DNA of 8,551 nucleotides, taken from contig JAOPUY010000539.1 in the NCBI GenBank assembly GCA_025963265.1, positions 1 to 8,551 on the forward strand, written 5' to 3'. Positions 1 through 5,287 of the stretch are shown here, in pieces; the stretch's first letter is position 1; each line of letters starts with the position of its first letter. The position numbers were made by a program, and so were the translations under genes. Source of the DNA: Frankiales bacterium (lineage in GTDB: Bacteria > Actinomycetota > Actinomycetes > Mycobacteriales > Jatrophihabitantaceae). The notes beneath the pieces are model-generated. The model was not told where the DNA came from and ran no database searches. It was given only the letters and a program-made list of their open reading frames with translations.

Positions 1-923
1 AGAAGATGGTTCAGAGCGACAAGGTCTTCGCGATCATCGAGATCTCGGCCAGCTACTACGGCGCGCAGAACTTCCTGCTGAAAGAAGGCGTCCCGGTGGT
101 CGGCGGCGGCTTCGACAGCCTGCTCTGGACCGATCCCAAGAACACCAATCTCTTCGACGTGGTCGGCGTGACCAACTACGCCGATGTGCCGGTGGCGACG
201 GGACAATTCTTCAAGTCCCAGGGCGTCACCAAGTGCGCCGCGGTCGGCTATGAGAGCTCCTCGAGCTCAACTGCGAGCGTCAAGGCGTTCAACAAGTCGT
301 GCACCCTCGCCGGCATGACCCCGGTCTTCACCCAGAACGTGCCGTTCGGCAGCACCGACATGGGCGCGATCGCGTTGAAGATCAAGGCGGCGGGCGCGGA
401 CGGGCTGTTCTACTCCACGGTGCCCAACACGGCGTTCGCGTTGAACGCCGCGCTGCGGCAGCTTGGGGTGACGCTGAAGGTGGCCTCGTTGCCGACCGGC
501 TATGGCGGCGACCTGCTGCAGTCCTCGGCCGCCGTGACGGCGGCCCAGGGTGACTACTTCAGCACCGTCGGCCTGCCGGCCGAGGCGAACACGCCGGCCA
601 CCCAGAAGCGCGCGGCTGACCTGGCTGCGGTTGGAGTGACCGGTCCGCCCACCTTTGCCGAGCAAGAGGCCTACCTAGCCACCAGCGGGTTCGTGTTCGG
701 ACTTAAGGCCGCGGGCGCCAACCCGACGCGGGAGAAGTTCTCGACCACCCTGCGGGCGGTCACCGACTTCGACGCCGACGGCCTGCTCGCCCCGCAGAAG
801 GTCAGTTTCTCCAACTACCGGCCGAGCACGGTGTGCAGTTACTTCGTCCAGCTCGAAGGGTCCACCTTCAAGAACGTCACCGGCTCGCCGTTCTGCGGCG
901 GGGTCGTGCCGCTGAACGGGTAG
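1..923 (+). CDS. ABC transporter substrate-binding lipoprotein, branched-chain amino acid type (copy 1, 5' end missing)
   Basis: This is the C-terminal three quarters (306 residues) of a type I periplasmic binding protein of the Leu/Ile/Val receptor family, which would capture a small solute outside the membrane for an ABC importer. The frame is open from the window edge. The first whole codon (position 3, Lys) aligns with residue 107 of the copy at 2100, so about 106 codons, including the lipoprotein signal, lie upstream of the window; the Met at position 6 is internal. By eye it is about four-fifths identical to the other two copies. The central block around residues 215-327 (copy-2 numbering), with FTQNVPFGSTDMG and LPTGYG, is almost unchanged. 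Four cysteines match those of the other copies. It differs most at SASYYGAQN (codons 45-71), which falls where this family contacts ligand. The stop is TAG at 921. The ligand cannot be deduced. Confidence 0.9.
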   Translation, partial: KMVQSDKVFAIIEISASYYGAQNFLLKEGVPVVGGGFDSLLWTDPKNTNLFDVVGVTNYADVPVATGQFFKSQGVTKCAAVGYESSSSSTASVKAFNKSCTLAGMTPVFTQNVPFGSTDMGAIALKIKAAGADGLFYSTVPNTAFALNAALRQLGVTLKVASLPTGYGGDLLQSSAAVTAAQGDYFSTVGLPAEANTPATQKRAADLAAVGVTGPPTFAEQEAYLATSGFVFGLKAAGANPTREKFSTTLRAVTDFDADGLLAPQKVSFSNYRPSTVCSYFVQLEGSTFKNVTGSPFCGGVVPLNG

Positions 924-953
924 CGTCACCGAACTTCGCACCACGTCAGGGCG

Positions 954-981
954 GCGGGCCGGGGCTAACCCCCCGGCCCGC
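954..981. terminator. Hairpin between convergent genes, probable bidirectional terminator
   Basis: A perfect 11-bp GC-only stem (954-964 with 971-981) encloses a 6-nt loop (CTAACC). It begins 30 nt after the stop of the first binding-protein gene and lies between that gene and the oppositely oriented gene ending at 1058. There is no U-tract on either side, as is common for actinobacterial terminators. Position and stem strength are the only evidence. Confidence 0.65.
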
Positions 982-1021
982 TGCCGTGCGCGGCCCTGTC
1001 AACCGCGGGTGTTAATCGCGA

Positions 1022-1064
1022 CTAGGCAACTGCCTAGACAACCGCCTAGACAACCGCCTAGATA
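1022..1064. repeat. 12-bp tandem repeat, three copies plus a diverged fourth, spanning a stop codon
   Basis: Units at 1029-1040, 1041-1052 and 1053-1064 read ACTGCCTAGACA, ACCGCCTAGACA and ACCGCCTAGATA. CTAG recurs exactly every 12 bp at 1022, 1034, 1046 and 1058. The diverged left end forms a palindrome, CTAGGCA-AC-TGCCTAG (1022-1037). The last unit overlaps the stop codon of the minus-strand gene at 1058-1690. Read in that gene's frame, each unit supplies another TAG, giving four stops spaced four codons apart. Function unknown; it could be simple slippage expansion. Confidence 0.8.
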
Positions 1065-1690
1065 ACGGGCAGGGCAAGGGCCAGCACCACCGGTTGCTCG
1101 GTGCCGGGCCACGTTCCGAGGAGTGTGTCGGCCGCACCGATGGAGATCTCGTCCTGCAGGCTTCGCCGGACGGTCAACTCCAGCCCGGCGGTTCGGATCG
1201 TCGTTGCGACGCCGCTCGTGCTGACCGTCGGTGCGCTGAGGTCGGGCACTGCCCTGCCCGAGCGTCCGCTGCCAGCGACTCGGGTGGTGGCCGCGCGGGA
1301 CCGGAATGCGCCGTCGTCCCCGGCGACCTGCAGCTCAGCCTGTTGGCCGCCAGTCAGGATCGCGCTCGCCAGCGCGGCGAGGTAGACCGGATCGAAGCAG
1401 CCGTCGTAGATCCATCGCTGGCCTAGGACCGAGTGGTGCATCGTCCCGACGAGAGCGCTTTCGGCCCCCGGCAGCGGCGCGCTCCGGTAGGTCAGCGGCA
1501 CCTGGAGCACTCGCCCAGCGGCCGAGCGCAGGAGGTGGGTCTCGACTCCGACCTCGCCGGCCGGATCATCGAACCGGTAGGCGCCCGCCGGCGAGTTGCT
1601 GTCCGTCCCCCACCACGGCTGACTCGGTCCCCAGGAGTTGAGAAGTTCGGTCTTGGTCGGGGTGAGTTCCGCTTGATAGATGAGAGCCAT
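1058..1690 (-). CDS. Maltokinase N-terminal cap-like protein (CG0192-like), 210 aa
   Basis: The N-terminus (ALIYQAELTPTKTELLNSWGPSQPWW) and the rest of the chain resemble stand-alone actinobacterial proteins related to the N-terminal cap of maltokinase, the kinase that feeds maltose 1-phosphate to GlgE glucan synthesis. The kinase lobe is absent, so no phosphotransfer is expected. The role of stand-alone caps is not established, and some carry doubtful glucan-branching labels. There is no signal peptide or membrane segment, so it is probably cytoplasmic. Features that can be seen are a tryptophan-rich patch near residues 19-27, the segment HHSVLGQRWIYDGCFDPVYLAAL near 85-107, and a beta-rich C-terminal half. 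The ATG at 1690 has no Shine-Dalgarno sequence but sits 7 nt after a TACCGT box, suggesting leaderless translation. The gene is monocistronic and convergent with the first binding-protein gene. The family call is from memory of the motif pattern. Confidence 0.7.
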   Translation of the reverse strand: MALIYQAELTPTKTELLNSWGPSQPWWGTDSNSPAGAYRFDDPAGEVGVETHLLRSAAGRVLQVPLTYRSAPLPGAESALVGTMHHSVLGQRWIYDGCFDPVYLAALASAILTGGQQAELQVAGDDGAFRSRAATTRVAGSGRSGRAVPDLSAPTVSTSGVATTIRTAGLELTVRRSLQDEISIGAADTLLGTWPGTEQPVVLALALPVI

Positions 1691-1697
1691 AACTGAA

Positions 1698-1729
1698 ACG
1701 GTAGCGCCGCCCTAGGCGTCGAGGTCGAA
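1698..1729 (-). promoter_or_regulatory. Possible leaderless promoter of the maltokinase-cap-like gene
   Basis: On the minus strand TACCGT (1703 down to 1698) fits the actinobacterial TAnnnT -10 pattern and lies 7 nt before the ATG, so transcription would start at or next to the start codon. No purine-rich ribosome site is present in between. The -35 is poor: TTCGAC (1729-1724) is the nearest match but leaves a 20-nt spacer. Confidence 0.35.
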
Positions 1730-1867
1730 CCCTGGCCGCGGTGGGTAATTCTCGAAGTATCACGACCGGTGACGCATTCCTTGCGCCGGGATCGATCGCG
1801 TTGGGTTCGAACTGCGCCGGGTCGGTCGGGCATTGAGCCGCGTTTGCAAGAAAAATCTTGAGTCCCG
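1704..1867. other. Intergenic stretch without a convincing gene
   Basis: This stretch separates the divergently placed cap-like gene and the second binding-protein promoter. No reading frame here has a plausible start, composition or family resemblance. The one visible structure is a small AT-rich inverted repeat, CAAGA-AAAA-TCTTG (1847-1860), 40 nt upstream of the -35 box at 1901. It could be a protein site or chance. Confidence 0.5.
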
Positions 1868-1892
1868 GACTGATTGTTATCAGTCGTTATCA
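1868..1892. promoter_or_regulatory. Candidate operator upstream of the second binding-protein gene
   Basis: A perfect 18-bp inverted repeat, GACTGAT-TGTT-ATCAGTC (1868-1885), ends 15 nt before the -35 box at 1901. It overlaps a direct repeat GTTATCA at 1876-1882 and 1886-1892, spaced by 10 bp, one helical turn. Such an arrangement suits a dimeric regulator acting from just upstream of RNA polymerase. The regulator is unknown; the TetR protein at 6183-6809 has no similar site at its own locus. Confidence 0.5.
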
Positions 1893-1900
1893 AAGTGTCG

Positions 1901-1930
1901 TTGACATCACTGTGATAGCCATCATAACGT
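1901..1930 (+). promoter_or_regulatory. Promoter of the second binding-protein gene
   Basis: A perfect -35 TTGACA (1901-1906), an 18-bp spacer and a -10 TAACGT (1925-1930, fitting TAnnnT) predict a start near 1937 and a leader of about 163 nt. The same promoter occurs before the third copy at 3753-3782 with identical boxes and spacing. Between the boxes lies an 11-bp palindrome, ATCAC-T-GTGAT (1906-1916), whose CACTGTG core is kept in the other promoter, so it may be an operator. Confidence 0.7.
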
Positions 1931-1986
1931 CGTCCCTACCGAAGGGCTTCGACACAATCGATGCGGCCCGACACCGTAAGCGAAAA

Positions 1987-2012
1987 CGGCCATGCGCGCC
2001 TGCGCATGGCCG
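1987..2012 (+). promoter_or_regulatory. Leader stem-loop of the second binding-protein mRNA
   Basis: A perfect 11-bp stem (1987-1997 with 2002-2012) closes a GCCT tetraloop, 87 nt before the ATG. The third gene has a stem-loop at the same place (3833-3864) with a mostly different stem sequence but the same GCGC-NCCT-GCGC apex. No run of T follows, so a plain terminator is unlikely. A structured leader element affecting stability or translation is the better reading. Confidence 0.65.
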
Positions 2013-2040
2013 ATCACGGCATCCCTCTGAGCACCATTGC

Positions 2041-2065
2041 ACCTCACCGCCGCTGGCGGCGAGGT
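2041..2065 (+). promoter_or_regulatory. Second leader hairpin, copy 2 only
   Basis: An 11-position stem with one A-C mismatch (2041-2051 with 2055-2065) and a 3-nt loop lies 22 nt before the AAAGG ribosome site at 2088. No equally good hairpin is seen at the matching place before the third gene, so it may be incidental or may modulate this copy alone. Confidence 0.4.
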
Positions 2066-2099
2066 CAGTGGCGTTCAGGCATATCCGAAAGGTTGACGA

Positions 2100-3335
2100 A
2101 TGCGCAAAAGTGTCTTGGTAGCCGCCGTCGCGGCGGTCACTCTGGTGACCGGCTTGACCGCGTGCAGCTCCTCCAAGAGTTCCGACTCGTCCGGAGGCGG
2201 TAGCGGATCGACCTCGTCCGCTAGCGGCGGAACGATCAAGATCGGCGTCCTGAGCGACCTGACCGGCCCGGCGTCATCCGGCTTCGTGACGGCGGAAAAG
2301 GGCATCAAGGCCTACGTGAACGGCGTGAATGCCGCCGGTGGTATCAACGGCCAGAAGATCTCCTACGTCATGGGTGACACCCAGTCGACGGCCGCTGGAG
2401 CGCTGACCGCGACGCAGAAGATGGTGCAGAGCGACAAGGTCTTCGCCATCGTCGAGGTGTCATCGGACGCCTACGGCGCGCAGCCGTACCTGCTCAAGCA
2501 GGGCATCCCGATGATCGGCGGCGGTTTCGACAGCCCGCTCTGGAGCGATCCGAAGCAGACCAACCTCTTTAACTCGGTCGGCGTCACCAACTACTCGCAG
2601 GTGCCCCTGGCCAACGGTCAATTCTTTAAGTCCCAAGGCGTCACCAAGTGCGGCTCGATCGGCTACGAGAGCTCGGTCAGCTCTGCGACCAGCGTCAAGG
2701 CGTTCAACCAGGCCTGCACCATCGCCGGCATGAAGGCGGCCTTCACCCAGAACGTGCCCTTCGGCAGCACCGACATGGGCGCCATCGCGCTGAAGATCAA
2801 GGCAGCGGGCGTGGACGGGCTTTTCTACTCGACCGTTCCCAACACGGCGTTCGCGCTCAACGCGGCGCTGCGTCAGATCGGCGTCACCCTCAAGGTGGCC
2901 TCGCTGCCGACCGGCTACGGATCGGACCTGCTTGAGTCCTCAGCCGCGGTCACCGCGGCCCAGGGCGACTTCTTCAGCACTGTCGGTCTGCCGGCCGAGG
3001 CGAACACCCCGGCCACCCAGAAGCGTGCCGCTGACCTGGCCGCCGTCGGAGTCACCGGACCGCCGACCTTCGCCGAGCAAGAGGCCTACGTGGCGATGAG
3101 CGCGTTCGCCGCCGGCCTCAAGGCGGCCGGGGCCAACCCGACGCGGGAGAAGTTCTCGACCTCGCTGCGGGCGATCACCGATTTCGACGCGGACGTATTG
3201 CTAGCACCGCAGAAGATCAGCTTCAGCAACTTCAACCCGTCGCAGGTGTGTTACTACTACGTCCAGCTCGAGGGAACCACCTTCAAGAACGTCACCGGCT
3301 CGCCGTTCTGCGCCGGAGTCGTGCCCCTGAGCTAG
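2100..3335 (+). CDS. ABC transporter substrate-binding lipoprotein, branched-chain amino acid type (copy 2)
   Basis: A complete 411-residue extracytoplasmic receptor. Residues 1-21 form a lipoprotein signal ending in the lipobox LTAC, with Cys22 as the predicted lipidated residue, followed by a Ser/Gly linker to about 44. The receptor domain starts at TIKIGVLSDLTGP (45-57), typical of the Leu/Ile/Val-binding family (Peripla_BP_6), and runs to the end. Cysteines at 184, 206, 384 and 404 recur in all copies and may form two disulfides. VSSDAYGAQPYLLKQGI (120-136) aligns with the serine-rich ligand loop of LivJ-type proteins. The ATG is fixed by AAAGG 7 nt upstream; the sequence from 2087 to 2110 is identical before and into the third gene. 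The gene has its own promoter and terminator and no permease or ATPase beside it. It is about 88% identical to copy 3 over the receptor domain (44 differences counted by eye in about 367). Ligand unknown. Confidence 0.95.
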   Translation: MRKSVLVAAVAAVTLVTGLTACSSSKSSDSSGGGSGSTSSASGGTIKIGVLSDLTGPASSGFVTAEKGIKAYVNGVNAAGGINGQKISYVMGDTQSTAAGALTATQKMVQSDKVFAIVEVSSDAYGAQPYLLKQGIPMIGGGFDSPLWSDPKQTNLFNSVGVTNYSQVPLANGQFFKSQGVTKCGSIGYESSVSSATSVKAFNQACTIAGMKAAFTQNVPFGSTDMGAIALKIKAAGVDGLFYSTVPNTAFALNAALRQIGVTLKVASLPTGYGSDLLESSAAVTAAQGDFFSTVGLPAEANTPATQKRAADLAAVGVTGPPTFAEQEAYVAMSAFAAGLKAAGANPTREKFSTSLRAITDFDADVLLAPQKISFSNFNPSQVCYYYVQLEGTTFKNVTGSPFCAGVVPLS

Positions 3336-3350
3336 GGCTTGTCTCGCGGC

Positions 3351-3370
3351 TTGACCCAGCTTGACCCAGC
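3351..3370. repeat. 10-bp tandem duplication
   Basis: TTGACCCAGC is repeated exactly at 3351-3360 and 3361-3370, with a partial third unit (GTGACC) after it. It lies between the stop of the second binding-protein gene and its terminator, and is probably a slippage product without function. Confidence 0.6.
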
Positions 3371-3386
3371 GTGACCTCAGTGCGGC

Positions 3387-3418
3387 CGGAGGGCCAGGGA
3401 GCAGTCCCTGGCCCTCCG
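3387..3418 (+). terminator. Terminator of the second binding-protein gene
   Basis: A perfect 14-bp GC-rich stem (3387-3400 with 3405-3418) with a GCAG tetraloop starts 51 nt after the stop codon and is followed by TTCTG. The strength and position make this the clearest terminator in the window, though the T-run is short. Confidence 0.85.
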
Positions 3419-3735
3419 TTCTGCGTCCCGGGTCTGCGTGGCAATCCCATGCGCAATCTCGTCGATCGCCGAAAAAATTCGAAACGTATATCGCGCGAGC
3501 GGCGAGTCTCGCTCACTTGACGCTGCTCTGGTCGAGTCAGAACTATCACCGCGCCCCGCGTGGCCCACGCGGCTGATTCCGAAGAAGGCTTGTGTTTTAA
3601 GCCTAATCCCCCGAGCGAGCCGCCTTTCGCAACGCAGCGGCCGGGCCCGCTGCCGCCTCGAGACTGAACCATCGTCCAAAAACTCTGCACCTACTTCATA
3701 GAAAAGTTCACCGTTCATGGACACGATTTGGGCGG
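3419..3735. other. Intergenic stretch without a convincing gene
   Basis: About 320 bp between the terminator of copy 2 and the promoter of copy 3, with AT-richer patches than the genes around it (for example 3470-3490). Open frames exist on both strands but have random-looking composition, run through the flanking promoter or terminator, and resemble nothing known. Two structures are visible: a 17-bp palindrome CCGCGTGG-C-CCACGCGG (3556-3572) and a weak 6-bp hairpin AGGCTT/AAGCCT (3586-3604). It is the position equivalent to the stretch holding the cap-like gene between copies 1 and 2, but no remnant of that gene was recognised. Confidence 0.5.
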
Positions 3736-3749
3736 TAGTTTTCAAACTA
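3736..3749. promoter_or_regulatory. Palindrome abutting the copy-3 promoter
   Basis: TAGTTT-TC-AAACTA is a perfect inverted repeat ending 3 nt before the -35 box at 3753. The sequence aligns without gaps with the same place before the second gene, where the symmetry is imperfect. It may be an operator or an AT-rich upstream promoter element. Confidence 0.45.
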
Positions 3750-3752
3750 TCG

Positions 3753-3782
3753 TTGACACCACTGTGAGGGGCACCATAACGT
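3753..3782 (+). promoter_or_regulatory. Promoter of the third binding-protein gene
   Basis: TTGACA (3753-3758), an 18-bp spacer and TAACGT (3777-3782) repeat the layout of the promoter at 1901-1930. The predicted start is near 3789, giving a leader of about 161 nt. The spacer keeps the CACTGTG palindromic core (3760-3766) but has lost the outer symmetry seen in the other promoter. Conservation of both boxes and the spacer core between duplicates supports a real, shared promoter. Confidence 0.7.
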
Positions 3783-3832
3783 CCTCCTAGCCGCTGGCCT
3801 CGACCCAACGAAGCGGCCGTCGTTCGAATCGC

Positions 3833-3864
3833 AATAGACCTCGCGCTCCTGCGCGAGGTCTATT
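3833..3864 (+). promoter_or_regulatory. Leader stem-loop of the third binding-protein mRNA
   Basis: A perfect 14-bp stem (3833-3846 with 3851-3864) closes a TCCT loop, 85 nt before the ATG. It matches the stem-loop at 1987-2012 in position and in its GCGC-NCCT-GCGC apex, while the lower stem has a different but fully paired sequence. Flanking sequence just downstream (CGGCA followed by a CCCTC-like stretch) can be aligned between the two leaders, so these are homologous structures kept by compensating changes. Confidence 0.7.
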
Positions 3865-3949
3865 CGCGGCACCCTCCGAACGCCGTCGGACCGCACCGCA
3901 CCCGCGGCCAGGATCGATGGTGTTCGCCCCAGAATTGAAAGGTTGACGA

Positions 3950-5185
3950 ATGCGCAAAAGAGTCCTGGTAGCTGCCGCCGCGGCGGTCACTCTGGTGACC
4001 GGCTTGACCGCGTGCAGCTCCTCGAAGAGCTCCGACTCCGGTGGTTCCAACCCCGGCTCGACCTCGGCGACGAGCGGCACCATCAAGATCGGCATCCTGA
4101 CCGACTTGACCGGGCCGGCGTCATCCGGCTTCGTGACGACGGAGAAGGGCATCAAGGCCTACGTCAACGCCCTGAACGCCGCCGGCGGCGTCAACGGTCA
4201 GAAGATCTCCTACGTGATGGGGGACTCCACTTCGACCGCGGCCGGCGCGCTGACCGTGACGCAGAAGATGGTGCAGAGCGACAAGGTCTTCGCCATCGTC
4301 GAGGTGTCGACGGTGGCCTACGGCGCGCAGCCGTACCTGCTCAAGCAAGGGATCCCGATGATCGGCGGCGGTTTCGACAGCCTGCTGTGGACGGACCCGA
4401 AGCAGACCAACCTGTTCGACTCGGTCGGCGTGACCAATTACTCGAAGGTGCCGCTGGCTGAGGGTCAGTTCTTCAAGTCCCAGGGCGTCACCAAGTGCGG
4501 CGCGATCGGTTATGAGAGCTCGGTCAGCTCGGCGACCAGCGTCAAGGCGTTCAACAAGTCGTGCACCATCGCGGGCCTGCAGAGCGCCTTCACTCAGAAC
4601 GTGCCCTTCGGCAGCACCGACATGGGTGCGGTCGCCTTGAAGATCAAGGCAGCGGGGGTGGACGGGCTCTTCTACTCCACCGTGCCCAACACGGCGTTCG
4701 CGCTCAACGCGGCGCTGCGCCAGCTCGGCGTCACGCTCAAGGTGGCCTCGCTGCCGACCGGCTACGGCGGCGACCTGCTTGAGTCCTCGGCCGCGGTCAC
4801 CGCGGCTCAGGGCGACTTCTTCACCACGGTCGGTCTGCCGGCCGAGGCCAACACCGCGGCCACCCAGAAGCGTGCGGCTGACCTGGCTGCCGTTGGAGTC
4901 ACGGGTCCGCCGACCTTCGCGGAGCAGCACGCCTACATCGGCGTGAGCGCGTTCGTCGCGGGGCTGAAGGCCGCCGGGGCCAACCCGAGCCGCGAGAAGT
5001 TCTCGACCGCGCTTCGGGCGGTCAACGACTTCGACGGTGACGGCTTGCTCGCGCCGCAGAAGGTCAGCTTCAGCGACTTCGATCCGGCGCAGGTCTGCAA
5101 CTACTACGTCCAGCTCGAGGGATCCACCTTCAAGAACGTCACCGGGTCGCCGTTCTGCGCCGGTGTCGTCCCGCTGACCAGCTAG
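3950..5185 (+). CDS. ABC transporter substrate-binding lipoprotein, branched-chain amino acid type (copy 3)
   Basis: A complete 411-residue paralogue of the preceding gene. The signal peptide with lipobox LTAC (lipidated Cys22) is nearly identical. The linker is one residue shorter, so the receptor domain starts at TIKIGILTDLTGP (44-56), and the C-terminus is one residue longer. It keeps the four conserved cysteines and the invariant central block. The ligand-loop segment reads VSTVAYGAQP (119-128), differing from both other copies, and GLQSAF replaces GMKAAF near 209-214. ATG follows AAAGG by 7 nt, as in copy 2. The gene is monocistronic, with its own promoter, leader hairpin and a bipartite terminator; no transporter membrane or ATPase gene follows. 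A binding role in solute uptake is well supported, while a purely sensory role or another ligand class (amides, short acids, aromatic compounds) cannot be excluded. Confidence 0.95.
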   Translation: MRKRVLVAAAAAVTLVTGLTACSSSKSSDSGGSNPGSTSATSGTIKIGILTDLTGPASSGFVTTEKGIKAYVNALNAAGGVNGQKISYVMGDSTSTAAGALTVTQKMVQSDKVFAIVEVSTVAYGAQPYLLKQGIPMIGGGFDSLLWTDPKQTNLFDSVGVTNYSKVPLAEGQFFKSQGVTKCGAIGYESSVSSATSVKAFNKSCTIAGLQSAFTQNVPFGSTDMGAVALKIKAAGVDGLFYSTVPNTAFALNAALRQLGVTLKVASLPTGYGGDLLESSAAVTAAQGDFFTTVGLPAEANTAATQKRAADLAAVGVTGPPTFAEQHAYIGVSAFVAGLKAAGANPSREKFSTALRAVNDFDGDGLLAPQKVSFSDFDPAQVCNYYVQLEGSTFKNVTGSPFCAGVVPLTS

Positions 5186-5218
5186 GGCCTAGCCCGTCAT
5201 CGGTTCGACCAGCTGATC

Positions 5219-5254
5219 CTGGGAGGGTTGCGGAGCATTCCGCGCCCCTCCCAG
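5219..5254 (+). terminator. Terminator of the third binding-protein gene
   Basis: A two-part stem: CTGGGAGGG (5219-5227) with CCCTCCCAG (5246-5254), then an internal mismatch, then GCGGA (5230-5234) with TCCGC (5239-5243) closing a GCAT loop. It begins 34 nt after the stop codon and lies between convergent genes, so it probably also serves the phosphatase gene ending at 5288. There is no T-run. Confidence 0.8.
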
Positions 5255-5287
5255 CGGCGTTCGGCGGCGGGCCGATTGGCCGGGGTT

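Noticed and set aside
1022..1064. CRISPR-like array
   Set aside because: The units are contiguous 12-bp tandem copies without spacers, far too short for a CRISPR repeat.
1987..2012. Terminator or attenuator, or a known riboswitch
   Set aside because: No T-run follows either leader hairpin, no competing antiterminator stem was seen, and no known riboswitch core was recognised; a regulatory stem-loop of unknown type is the safer call.
1858..2121. Plus-strand small frame over the copy-2 promoter and leader
   Set aside because: It runs through the promoter boxes and the leader hairpin and overlaps the start of the real gene; the homologous copy-3 leader has no matching frame, so it is not a conserved leader peptide.
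3438..3701. Plus-strand frame of 87 codons in the same spacer
   Set aside because: Random-looking composition, no ribosome site, and it overlaps the other spurious frames; it cannot be told from chance.
3377..3808. Minus-strand frame of 143 codons in the spacer between copies 2 and 3
   Set aside because: It starts beyond the copy-3 promoter and ends inside the copy-2 terminator, with no family resemblance and no ribosome site.
4121..4930. Long minus-strand open frame (269 codons) within the third binding-protein gene
   Set aside because: Antisense shadow of a conserved gene; the same kind of frame appears at 267-665 and 675-944 opposite copy 1, as expected from shared codon use in GC-rich DNA.
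1..5185. Composite transposon or mobile origin of the receptor array
   Set aside because: No transposase, integrase, terminal inverted repeats or target duplications were found; the repeats are the genes and their promoters themselves.
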